DNA of 64,000 bases from Bacteroidales bacterium (GTDB lineage: Bacteria > Bacteroidota > Bacteroidia > Bacteroidales > JAADJA01), in NCBI GenBank assembly GCA_020438105.1, contig JAGQVE010000008.1, positions 35,248 through 99,247 on the forward strand, written 5' to 3'. Made by a program: the position numbers and the translations under genes. The notes beneath the pieces were generated by a model. It had not been told where the DNA came from, did no database searches, and worked only from the letters and a program-made list of their open reading frames with translations. Shown here piece after piece: positions 32,630 through 41,973 of the stretch (position 1 is the first letter of the stretch; each line of letters begins with the position of its first letter).

Positions 32630-33994
32630 TTAAGCTGTCAACACCGCCAGTTTCGCAATACTCTCCTCAATCTCCTCTTGTGTTACACTGAAATCCTCAA
32701 GTTGACCGGCAAAATACTGATCATATGCCGCCATATCCACCAGGCCATGACCCGAAAGATTAAACAGTATTGTTTTCTTTTTGCCTTCCCGTTTGGCTTG
32801 CTCCGCTTCACGGATCACCTGCGCAATGGCATGGGTGGACTCAGGGGCCGGAATAATGCCTTCTGAACGGGCAAACTTAACACCTGCATCAAAACACTCT
32901 TTTTGTGGAACCGCCGAAGCTTCAATCAGTTTATCTTTCAGCAACTGACTTACGATTGGACCAGCACCGTGATAACGCAAACCACCTGCATGTATCTTTG
33001 GCGGCATAAAATTATGGCCCAATGTGTACATGGGCATCAACGGTGTCATACCAATAGTATCCCCAAAATCATACATGAATTTCCCACGGGTTAGCTTCGG
33101 ACAGGATTCAGGCTCTACTGCAATGATCCGGGAGTTTTTGCCATTGGTCAGGTTCTCCTTAAGGAAAGGAAAAGAAATTCCGGCAAAGTTGGAGCCACCA
33201 CCAAAACAACCGATCACTACATCCGGGTAGTCATCTGCAATGTCGAATTGTTTGAGTGCTTCGAGCCCGATAATGGTTTGGTGCAGCAACACATGGTTTA
33301 ACACGGAGCCCAGGCTGTATTTGGCAGCCGGGTCGGTTACGGCAGCTTCCACAGCTTCTGAGATGGCAATTCCCAGACTTCCCGGTGAATCGGGGTCCAT
33401 TTCCAGAATTTTGCGACCGGCCTGTGTAAGTGTGCTTGGCGAGGCTACAACATTGGCATTCCAGGTGTTCATCATCGACTTACGATAAGGTTTCTGATTA
33501 TAACTCACCTTCACCATGAATACCTGTAATTCGATTCCAAAAAAGCCACAGGCAAAACTCAGGGCGCTTCCCCATTGACCGGCACCGGTTTCGGTAGTCA
33601 GTTTTTTAACGCCCTCTTTATAATTGTAATAAGCCTGGGGAACAGCCGTGTTGGGTTTGTGCGACCCGGCCGGACTTACACTTTCATTTTTATAATAGAT
33701 CTTCACCGGCGCATCCAGTGCTTTTTCAAAGTTGATTGCACGGATGAGCGGGCTGGGACGCCATATCTTATATATATCCTGAACCTCTTCGGGTATATCC
33801 ACAAAACGGTCTCTTGTAACTTCCTGTTTGATCAGCTCCATCGGGAAAAGAGGAGCCAGGTCGTCGGGGCCAACGGGTTGCCGGGTTGCCGGATGCAGCG
33901 GAGGCTGACAAGCGTTGGGCATATCCGCCTGAATGTTGTACCATTGGGTTGGCATCTCTTTTTCGCTCAAAAACACTTTTCTCATTTTTGTCAT
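32630..33994 (-). CDS. trpB: Tryptophan synthase beta chain, TrpB2 type
   Basis: 454 residues. PLP-dependent beta-replacement enzyme that joins indole and serine to tryptophan. The PLP lysine is Lys113 in SPAGSHKPNTA; TETGAGQWG, the phosphate loop CFGGGSNF and the C-terminal LFNLSGHG follow. The long N-terminal segment with PLHPATRQPVGPDDLAPLFP is the TrpB2 hallmark, distinguishing it from TrpB1 that pairs with TrpA. No other trp gene is adjacent. It is preceded on the same strand by a leader peptide with three Trp codons and an attenuator, which supports true tryptophan synthesis as its job. An alternative start is Met4. Confidence 0.93.
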   Translation of the reverse strand: MTKMRKVFLSEKEMPTQWYNIQADMPNACQPPLHPATRQPVGPDDLAPLFPMELIKQEVTRDRFVDIPEEVQDIYKIWRPSPLIRAINFEKALDAPVKIYYKNESVSPAGSHKPNTAVPQAYYNYKEGVKKLTTETGAGQWGSALSFACGFFGIELQVFMVKVSYNQKPYRKSMMNTWNANVVASPSTLTQAGRKILEMDPDSPGSLGIAISEAVEAAVTDPAAKYSLGSVLNHVLLHQTIIGLEALKQFDIADDYPDVVIGCFGGGSNFAGISFPFLKENLTNGKNSRIIAVEPESCPKLTRGKFMYDFGDTIGMTPLMPMYTLGHNFMPPKIHAGGLRYHGAGPIVSQLLKDKLIEASAVPQKECFDAGVKFARSEGIIPAPESTHAIAQVIREAEQAKREGKKKTILFNLSGHGLVDMAAYDQYFAGQLEDFSVTQEEIEESIAKLAVLTA

Positions 33995-34085
33995 AATCTG
34001 AAATATTAATTTGGTTAAATGAATAAATAATTTACATATTTTTTTTACAAACTCTATTAAACAGCGTATTTCATTTTTCTCAATA

Positions 34086-34153
34086 CCGACGATTGAAAAT
34101 GAACAATCACACCTTTTTATAATGTATATTCATTAATACATTTTCAATGTCGG
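34086..34153 (-). repeat. 15-bp stem with a single bulge in the trpB leader
   Basis: Arms at 34086-34101 and 34139-34153 pair over 15 bp with one bulged G at 34091 (arm cores CCGAC and ATTGAAAATG). The enclosed loop contains a further 7-bp hairpin AATGTAT/ATACATT (34121-34142 overlapping the arm). It lies between the cloverleaf and trpB and would be in the 5' leader if transcription passes the attenuator. Confidence 0.5.
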
Positions 34154-34155
34154 CA

Positions 34156-34240
34156 TTTACCCTGACAAAAGCATTGTTTTCAATGCTTTTCGTCAGCCCT
34201 GCGGGCAGCATTGTCAATTTGCTTGACAATGCTGGGTAAA
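34156..34240. repeat. 85-nt three-armed cloverleaf (four-way junction) inverted-repeat structure
   Basis: Outer stem TTTACCC (34156-34162) with GGGTAAA (34234-34240). Three arms follow with no unpaired bases at the junction: 34163-34195 (14 bp, TTTT loop, one bulged C at 34191), 34196-34206 (GCCC-TGC-GGGC) and 34207-34233 (11 bp, five-base loop, arm AGCATTGTCAA). It is not a tRNA: no anticodon-arm geometry, T-loop or CCA. It lies directly after the trp attenuator T tract on the minus strand. Could be a structured leader RNA or an inserted palindromic DNA element. Confidence 0.6.
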
Positions 34241-34241
34241 C

Positions 34242-34272
34242 AAAAAAAGGCGTGCCGTTTTCCGGCACGCCT
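34242..34272 (-). terminator. Attenuator terminator of the trp leader
   Basis: Perfect 10-bp GC-rich stem (34248-34257 with 34263-34272, arm AGGCGTGCCG) with a five-base loop. On the minus strand it is followed by a T tract (complement of the A run 34242-34248). It sits 44 bases after the leader peptide stop and about 250 bases before trpB, where a simple gene terminator would block trpB expression. Confidence 0.85.
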
Positions 34273-34311
34273 CTGATACTTATCTTTAATATCAATTATT
34301 CTGCAAATACT

Positions 34312-34344
34312 CCGGTCACGACACAAGGAAGATTGTGTTGCGCC
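34312..34344 (-). promoter_or_regulatory. Trp attenuator 1:2 hairpin and antiterminator segment
   Basis: Segment 1 (34333-34344, which includes the last bases of the third Trp codon) pairs with segment 2 (34314-34326): ACACAA/TTGTGT, CGC/GTG with a wobble, and GG/CC. Segment 2 can instead pair with the terminator: 34319-34324 with 34252-34257 (6 bp, one G-U) and 34312-34315 with 34262-34265 (4 bp). The two states exclude each other. A ribosome stalled at the Trp codons would free segment 2; a ribosome at the stop codon (34316-34318) would cover it. Confidence 0.75.
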
Positions 34345-34375
34345 ACCACCAGATATTTGAAGAATTGATTGTCAT
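34316..34375 (-). CDS. trp leader peptide (19 residues, three consecutive Trp codons)
   Basis: Minus-strand ORF encoding MTINSSNIWWWRNTIFLVS and a TGA stop. Three TGG codons in a row are very unlikely by chance in 19 codons and are the hallmark of tryptophan attenuation leaders. It starts about 13 bases after the predicted transcription start and is followed by a 1:2 hairpin, antiterminator and terminator, with trpB as the first gene downstream. Established knowledge: leader peptides of this type occur in Bacteroidota upstream of trp genes (the Bacteroid-trp RNA motif). The peptide itself has no expected function beyond ribosome stalling when charged tRNA-Trp is scarce. Confidence 0.88.
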   Translation of the reverse strand: MTINSSNIWWWRNTIFLVS

Positions 34376-34394
34376 TTTTCTGAATTTGTGAAGA

Positions 34395-34402
34395 CAAAAA
34401 TA
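34395..34402 (-). promoter_or_regulatory. Putative -7 box TATTTTTG of the trp leader transcript
   Basis: Perfect TAnnTTTG match on the minus strand, 19 bases before the leader peptide ATG at 34375. It gives a very short 5' leader, as expected for an attenuator. No convincing -33 box. Confidence 0.6.
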
Positions 34403-34467
34403 GGGAGAAAATTTATTGCGGTCGTTAAGAAAATGTTAAACCTCTTCAAAAATTATTAAGTAGTACG

Positions 34468-36069
34468 TTAATTAATTAATAATTTATCTGAGATCGTGTA
34501 TTTGGTGGATCTAATCATTACAAAATAAGTCCCAGCTTTAAAATTTGATATATCTATTTTTTCATTATCGCTTTTTAAGAAAGATGAAAATTCTAACTCT
34601 CCTGATAGTTTATAGAGTTTGAATTCTGTATTTGAAAAACCATTAATATAAATATAATTGCTGGTAGGATTTGGAAAGATAAAAGAAGTTTCGTTAATCT
34701 TGGAAGTTATTATGGTTTCATAATCAACATAAACCTTATATACATTAGTGTCATTATTTCCTGCTACAATCTTATAATAAAGAGTATCAGAAAAATCATT
34801 AGGAGTAACTCCAGAAATCTGATATTCATCTCCAATCCATGCTGAAGCTTGTTCAGATAATTCAAATATTGCAATAAGGTTTGAAGTAGAAACTCCAGGA
34901 GGAAATGCACAATAAATATAATTCTGATTTATCACTCCTTCAATATCAAATGGAAGTTCAGGATTGTTTTCAACTTGGAAGTCAAATGCCAATATCTGGT
35001 TTTCTGAGTTGGGTAAAATATCACATTCGATGGTGTATTCTTTTGATGCTCCGGTGGCGGAAATAATTGAATAATTTAAAGGTGCTGTGAAATTATTTAT
35101 TGTCGAATCAGAAACTTGCAATACCCCATCTATAAATGCATGCGCATCTTTTCGTAATGAAAATGTAGAAATAAAATTCGTTAGATCAGTTGCATAAGGA
35201 AAACTGAAAAATATGGTATCGTTTACAATTTCTCCAAAATAATCTTCATTTATATTTAAGTTATTTGTAGCTAAAAAGCTGAATTCTGTTATGTCTGTTG
35301 AGTTAACGCCCTTGAAACTTCCCTTCTCAATGAAAAACCCGGAATCCATATAGGCATCAAATGCATCAGCTATCATTAATTTGATGTTATATATAGAATC
35401 AGGTTGGACATAGAACTCAACAAATAGAGGAGTTGTGAATCCATCGTAATCAATATAAACCCCTCCAATGTTATCAACATAAAACCACTCATTGGATGGA
35501 ATTACATTGTTTATGCTATGAGCTCCTATATAATCTGTCGTGCCCGGAACATATCCGATTAAGCTGTCAGTGTAAAAACCACCAAAAGGACTTGACCCTG
35601 AAACAAAAAACCCTACTCCTTCCCCATAATAAACAAATTCTGGATATTCCTCTGAGCCAAAAATACATTTCAACTGAACCATATCATATGAAGTTGTAAA
35701 ATCAAATCCTAAATAGTTAATGTCATAGGAAGACATTCCGAATAAGCTATCCATAATTGGAAGTCCATCATATCCGAAGGAAGTTCCTGTTTGAGTACTA
35801 TTATTTGGCCCGATAAAATCATTTGCATAACCAGTTGTAATAACTATTCCTTGATCCATATTTAAATCTGTAACTGTATTAGCTGAAAATATTGCATTTG
35901 AAACGTTTGTTCCAATGTATTCAACATTATTAAAGATTATTGAAGTATCACATATTTCCTGTACAAGATTTTCAGGAGGTGGCCCAACTGATAAGTTGAA
36001 TTGTGCATACAATTCATTTGATGTGATAGTAAATATATATAGGGTAATAATGGTTAAAAAATACTTCAT
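34468..36069 (-). CDS. T9SS-exported choice-of-anchor-L-type protein
   Basis: 533 residues. Signal peptide to about residue 22 (SNELYAQ). The N-terminal half resembles the choice-of-anchor L domain: early Cys, NVSNAIFSANTVTDLNMDQGIVITTGYA, then FDFTTSYDMVQLKCIFGSEEYPEF and YGEGVGFFVSG. Two beta-sandwich repeats follow (about 260-450). The last 75 residues are a canonical type A T9SS sorting domain: FIFPNPTSNYIYI, KLYKLSGELE, ISNFKAGTYFVMI and a closing SDKLLIN. It should be carried through the T9SS to the surface or medium, using PorV coded at 27434. Function is unknown, possibly adhesion. The trp leader promoter lies just after its stop. Confidence 0.85.
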   Translation of the reverse strand: MKYFLTIITLYIFTITSNELYAQFNLSVGPPPENLVQEICDTSIIFNNVEYIGTNVSNAIFSANTVTDLNMDQGIVITTGYANDFIGPNNSTQTGTSFGYDGLPIMDSLFGMSSYDINYLGFDFTTSYDMVQLKCIFGSEEYPEFVYYGEGVGFFVSGSSPFGGFYTDSLIGYVPGTTDYIGAHSINNVIPSNEWFYVDNIGGVYIDYDGFTTPLFVEFYVQPDSIYNIKLMIADAFDAYMDSGFFIEKGSFKGVNSTDITEFSFLATNNLNINEDYFGEIVNDTIFFSFPYATDLTNFISTFSLRKDAHAFIDGVLQVSDSTINNFTAPLNYSIISATGASKEYTIECDILPNSENQILAFDFQVENNPELPFDIEGVINQNYIYCAFPPGVSTSNLIAIFELSEQASAWIGDEYQISGVTPNDFSDTLYYKIVAGNNDTNVYKVYVDYETIITSKINETSFIFPNPTSNYIYINGFSNTEFKLYKLSGELEFSSFLKSDNEKIDISNFKAGTYFVMIRSTKYTISDKLLIN

Positions 36070-36235
36070 TTTCTTCTGAGATATTGATATACAATATTAA
36101 TAAAAATGAATAAACCATCGAAGCAAGACGTTAAATGGTTTTAAAATAAATTCCATTCCACTTCAACTCAAACGCTTTTATCAAAAACCATAGTAAAAAA
36201 TCCTCACCCCCCGTTAAAGAGATTCATCCTGAGAG

Positions 36236-36243
36236 TATCTTTG
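36236..36243 (+). promoter_or_regulatory. Putative -7 box TATCTTTG before the GNAT/ATP-grasp gene
   Basis: Perfect TAnnTTTG match 52 bases before the ATG at 36296. A 12-codon ORF (36268-36306) lies between and overlaps the start. Confidence 0.55.
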
Positions 36244-36295
36244 CAGTATAAAAATCCTAATTCTTATATGAATAATCGCTTGATTATTTGCACAC

Positions 36296-38260
36296 ATGAA
36301 AGTTAAACTTACAAAGGCAACTCCTGAGGATCTACCTTTTCTGGAGCATATTGAAAACACTTGTTTTCCGGATTTCCAACGTTCTTCACGCAGAATATTG
36401 CGAATGGCCTTCAACAGCCCCATTCAGGAGGTTTTATTAAGCCGGATAAAAACAGGTAATAACTGGAAGCAAGCGGGTTCATTGATCATTTATAAATACA
36501 AACATGTCATCCGGATATATTCCATAGCCGTATTGCCTGAGTTCAGGGGTCAACAGGTGGGAGCAGCCATGGTTCATCGCTGTGTGGAACGGGCCCGCGA
36601 GGGTGGTTTTCATAAAATAAGCCTGGAAGCCTGGGCCGAGGATAAAAAACTGATCTCATGGTATGAGAGCTTCGGATTTACCCAGTCGGCGCAATTGCCT
36701 GATTATTATGCCCCGGGCAAAGATGCGGTGAAAATGGAATTTCAGTTGGTGAACAAAAAAATTAAAAGACCCCGTGAAAACCTGATCGTTGTTGATCATA
36801 AAAAAAGTTTTACCTGCGATATTGAAAATGTGAAGGTAATCACCGCCAGGCAATACATTACCGATATAAAATACCAGGAACTTAAAAATGCCAGGGTTTT
36901 CAACCTTTGTAACTCGTATCGTTATCAGAGTCTGGGATATTATGTGTCGCTGCTTGCCTCAGCACGCGATCACCGGGTGATACCAAGTGTAGCTACCATT
37001 GGCGATTACCGCAATATCTCCATTGTAAAAAGTCTTTCCACCGAAATGGATGACCTGCTGCAGAAATCATTGAACGGTTTGCCGGAACCCAAATTTGAAA
37101 TTACCATTTATTTCGGGCAGTGTTTGGATGATAAATACAAAGCGCTGGCATCAAGATTATACAAACTGTTTGAAACACCTGCACTGAAGATCAGTTTTAC
37201 ACACAGCGATAAATGGTATATTCAAAAGGTGGTTCCCCTGGGAATAGATAAAATTTCGGAAGGCGAAACCGAAATTCTCAAAACAATGATGGAGGATTAT
37301 TTCAGTCGAAAAAGGTTTGCCATTCCACGCCTCAAAAACTATAAATATGACCTGGCCATTTTGATCAATCCCAATGATACAAATCCCCCATCCAATCAGC
37401 GGGCACTGGATAAATTTAAAGCCGCAGCCGACCGGCAGGGTTTTTATGTGGAGCTGATCAATAAAGATGACCTGAACCGTTTAAGCGAATTTGATGCTTT
37501 GCTCATCCGTGAAACCACCAACGTCAATAACTACACCTACAGTTTTTCGCGAATGGCCTATTCCGAGGGGCTGGTGGTGATTGATGAGCCCTGGTCGATT
37601 TTACGCTGTTCGAACAAAATATATTTATACGAGCGCATGGCCCTGAACCGGATAAAGATGCCGGCATCTACCGTTATTTCAAGGGAATCAGTTCGGCAAA
37701 TGAAAACGGAAAATTTGCAGTTTCCATTAATATTAAAAGCACCCGATGGTTCTTTTTCGACGGGTGTGAAAAAAGTAAATAACAGGGATGAATTGTTGCA
37801 ACAATTAAAGATACTCTTTAAATCTTCTGACCTGATAATTGCACAATCTTTTATTCCTACGGATTTTGACTGGCGAATCGGTATTTTAAATAATGAGCCT
37901 TTATTTGCATGCAAATATTTTATGGCGCGTGGTCACTGGCAAATTTACAATTGGGAAGGAAGTAAAGAAGATCGCGAAGGAACTTTTGAAGTTGTCCCTG
38001 TGCCGGAAGTACCCGAAAAAGTAATTAAAACTGCACTTAAGGCAGCAGCACTCATCGGTGATGGATTATATGGGGTGGATTTAAAGGAAGTGAATGGAGA
38101 GGTTTACCTGATTGAAGTAAATGACAATCCCAATATTGATGCAGGAGTTGAGGACAAATTGCTTGGAAACGAATTGTATAATCGTATTATCCGGGTTCTT
38201 TACGATCGGATAGAAACTTCGCGAAACGCTTCAAAGTTTGTTGCAGCCGACCCGGTGTAA
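36296..38260 (+). CDS. GNAT acetyltransferase + RimK-like ATP-grasp ligase fusion
   Basis: 654 residues with three modules. Residues about 1-155: GNAT N-acetyltransferase, with the acetyl-CoA loop IAVLPEFRGQQVGAAMV and the closing YESFGFTQSAQLPDYY. Residues about 175-330: a RimK-like ATP-grasp N-terminal (RLAN-type) domain with RVFNLCNSYRYQSLGYYVSLLA. Residues about 370-640: ATP-grasp ligase with FPLILKAPDGSFSTGVKKV, DFDWRIGIL and the metal-binding VDLKEVNGEVYLIEVNDNPN. ATP-grasp enzymes of the RimK group join an amino acid or amine to a carboxylate; with the acetyltransferase this suggests making an acetylated small peptide or modifying a peptide terminus. Substrate is unknown. It is convergent with katG across a shared terminator. 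Confidence 0.9.
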   Translation: MKVKLTKATPEDLPFLEHIENTCFPDFQRSSRRILRMAFNSPIQEVLLSRIKTGNNWKQAGSLIIYKYKHVIRIYSIAVLPEFRGQQVGAAMVHRCVERAREGGFHKISLEAWAEDKKLISWYESFGFTQSAQLPDYYAPGKDAVKMEFQLVNKKIKRPRENLIVVDHKKSFTCDIENVKVITARQYITDIKYQELKNARVFNLCNSYRYQSLGYYVSLLASARDHRVIPSVATIGDYRNISIVKSLSTEMDDLLQKSLNGLPEPKFEITIYFGQCLDDKYKALASRLYKLFETPALKISFTHSDKWYIQKVVPLGIDKISEGETEILKTMMEDYFSRKRFAIPRLKNYKYDLAILINPNDTNPPSNQRALDKFKAAADRQGFYVELINKDDLNRLSEFDALLIRETTNVNNYTYSFSRMAYSEGLVVIDEPWSILRCSNKIYLYERMALNRIKMPASTVISRESVRQMKTENLQFPLILKAPDGSFSTGVKKVNNRDELLQQLKILFKSSDLIIAQSFIPTDFDWRIGILNNEPLFACKYFMARGHWQIYNWEGSKEDREGTFEVVPVPEVPEKVIKTALKAAALIGDGLYGVDLKEVNGEVYLIEVNDNPNIDAGVEDKLLGNELYNRIIRVLYDRIETSRNASKFVAADPV

Positions 38261-38262
38261 AA

Positions 38263-38290
38263 AAAGGTGATCCAATTTTGAATCACCTTT
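38263..38290. terminator. Bidirectional terminator between the ATP-grasp fusion and katG
   Basis: 9-bp stem AAAGGTGAT (38263-38271) with ATCACCTTT (38282-38290), flanked by an A run on the left and T residues on the right, between two convergent stops. Confidence 0.8.
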
Positions 38291-38319
38291 ATACTCATGC
38301 TTGCTGTCAAATTCTGTTG

Positions 38320-40656
<2,337 letters not shown>

Positions 40657-40763
40657 TCAGGTGGGGATATCATTGCATGCAATAGAAAAATAACCTGACC
40701 TAATGAAGTTTTAGCCAATTTTGCAAATAGAAAAAAGTATTGATAAAATACTTATTAAGTGAA

Positions 40764-41501
40764 TTAATGGCAGCATGGTTCCTGCATATTCATCTCCATT
40801 TTCATCCCGCCTCCTTGTTTTAATTCAAGTTTTTCAGCCGGTGGACTAATATATGGAATTCCCAGGCTTAAACCACGAAGGATGAATATGATGCCCAGAA
40901 TGACGATAAATACAGGAACAACTTTACTTACTTTTCTTCTTAATCCTGCGCTCAACACATTACCGGCCAGGGCAAGTATCAGCAGGGCGGGAGTTGTGCC
41001 CAGGCCAAACAGAACCATAAAAACGATTCCCATTAATACATCGTTGGTATTGATTGCTCCTGCCAGCGCCATATACACCAATCCGCAGGGCAATAAGCCA
41101 TTTAAAATTCCAATAAAAAGCAGAGATTGCAAAGAATGATTTTTAAAAAGATTACGGAAACGTCCGATCAGCCTACTGGCATACCCTGTAAATATCCGGT
41201 CGAAGTTAATTTTTTCGCGAAAAACTACAGGAAATAATACGGAAGTGATCATGATAATTCCCAAACCTATGGATGCCCATTGCTGAAATCCGGCCAGGGC
41301 AATTCCCAAACCAAGCAATCCAAAAATACCCCCCATGATGCCATAAGTTATTGTGCGCCCGATATTATACAACAACCCACCGGCAATTTTTAACGGCCAG
41401 TTATGTTTATGCAGGGGAATGGCTACAGCTATGGGGCCACACATGCCAAGGCAATGAAGACTTCCCACCAAACCAATCATAAATGCCGTAATCAGTTCCA
41501 T
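40764..41501 (-). CDS. TauE/SafE-like (DsbD_2 type) membrane protein of the cbb3 cluster
   Basis: 245 residues, six to seven membrane helices. The first helix carries GLVGSLHCLGMCGPIAVAI, a His/Cys/Met metal-binding motif of the UreH/DsbD_2-type proteins that occur beside ccoGHIS genes and are usually annotated sulfite exporter TauE/SafE. The C-terminus MKMEMNMQEPCCH is rich in Met, Cys and His and looks like a copper-binding tail. With CcoI and CcoG in the same cluster, a role in copper delivery or thiol handling for the oxidase is more likely than sulfite export. It starts 9 bases after ccoH. Confidence 0.82.
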   Translation of the reverse strand: MELITAFMIGLVGSLHCLGMCGPIAVAIPLHKHNWPLKIAGGLLYNIGRTITYGIMGGIFGLLGLGIALAGFQQWASIGLGIIMITSVLFPVVFREKINFDRIFTGYASRLIGRFRNLFKNHSLQSLLFIGILNGLLPCGLVYMALAGAINTNDVLMGIVFMVLFGLGTTPALLILALAGNVLSAGLRRKVSKVVPVFIVILGIIFILRGLSLGIPYISPPAEKLELKQGGGMKMEMNMQEPCCH

Positions 41502-41510
41502 AACTATTTT

Positions 41511-41966
41511 TTAATAAAGGTTTATCAGCAAAGCCTCTTCCTGGTAGTACTCGGTATCGCCCACTTTGTAATTGATTTGAATGATGTACCGGCCATTCTG
41601 TAAAATGTCGGTTGGGAAATTTTGCCTTCCCAAGCTATCGGTTTCAATTTCAAAAACGATATCACCTTTTTTGTCGGAAGGGCGATAAAATGTGATGGTT
41701 CCGCTAATGTTAGCCGGTACAAAAAATGGTTGAAATGCAAGCAGTATCATGTCGCCGGTATTTTCAACAATCACCTGCTGCTCCAGTTTTCTGGCATTTT
41801 CTTCCTTATCAATTTGCTGCTGATATTCCAGGGCTTTGGGATAATAATCCCTTTCAACAAGATCAAAATTTTGTTGAACAGAAAAATAAACCAGACCAAT
41901 AATAAATGCCATAAAAGCAATGATTCCGATCAATATCCCGGTGCCCCAATTCCATTTAATACGCAT
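41511..41966 (-). CDS. ccoH: FixH/CcoH family assembly protein
   Basis: 151 residues from the ATG at 41966 (MRIKWNWGTG); a longer frame from 41999 would overlap ccoG by 26 bases, and the family normally begins with the K/N-W-x-W-G motif seen here. One membrane helix (GILIGIIAFMAFIIGLVYFSV), then QNFDLVERDYYPKALEYQQQIDKEENA, the FixH signature, then an extracytoplasmic beta domain ending in YQEEALLINLY. CcoH/FixH stabilises the maturing cbb3 oxidase. It follows ccoG by 7 bases and precedes the TauE/SafE-like gene by 9. Confidence 0.85.
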   Translation of the reverse strand: MRIKWNWGTGILIGIIAFMAFIIGLVYFSVQQNFDLVERDYYPKALEYQQQIDKEENARKLEQQVIVENTGDMILLAFQPFFVPANISGTITFYRPSDKKGDIVFEIETDSLGRQNFPTDILQNGRYIIQINYKVGDTEYYQEEALLINLY

Positions 41967-41973
41967 AAGTGTA

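Noticed and set aside
34156..34240. Possible tRNA or tRNA-like gene (85-nt cloverleaf)
   Set aside because: Arm lengths of 14, 4 and 11 bp, no T-loop, no D-loop conserved bases, no anticodon arm of 5 bp and no CCA end.
34107..34295. 62-codon minus-strand ORF across the trp leader, terminator and cloverleaf
   Set aside because: It spans the terminator hairpin and the palindromic arms and has no family features; the 19-codon Trp-rich leader explains the region better.
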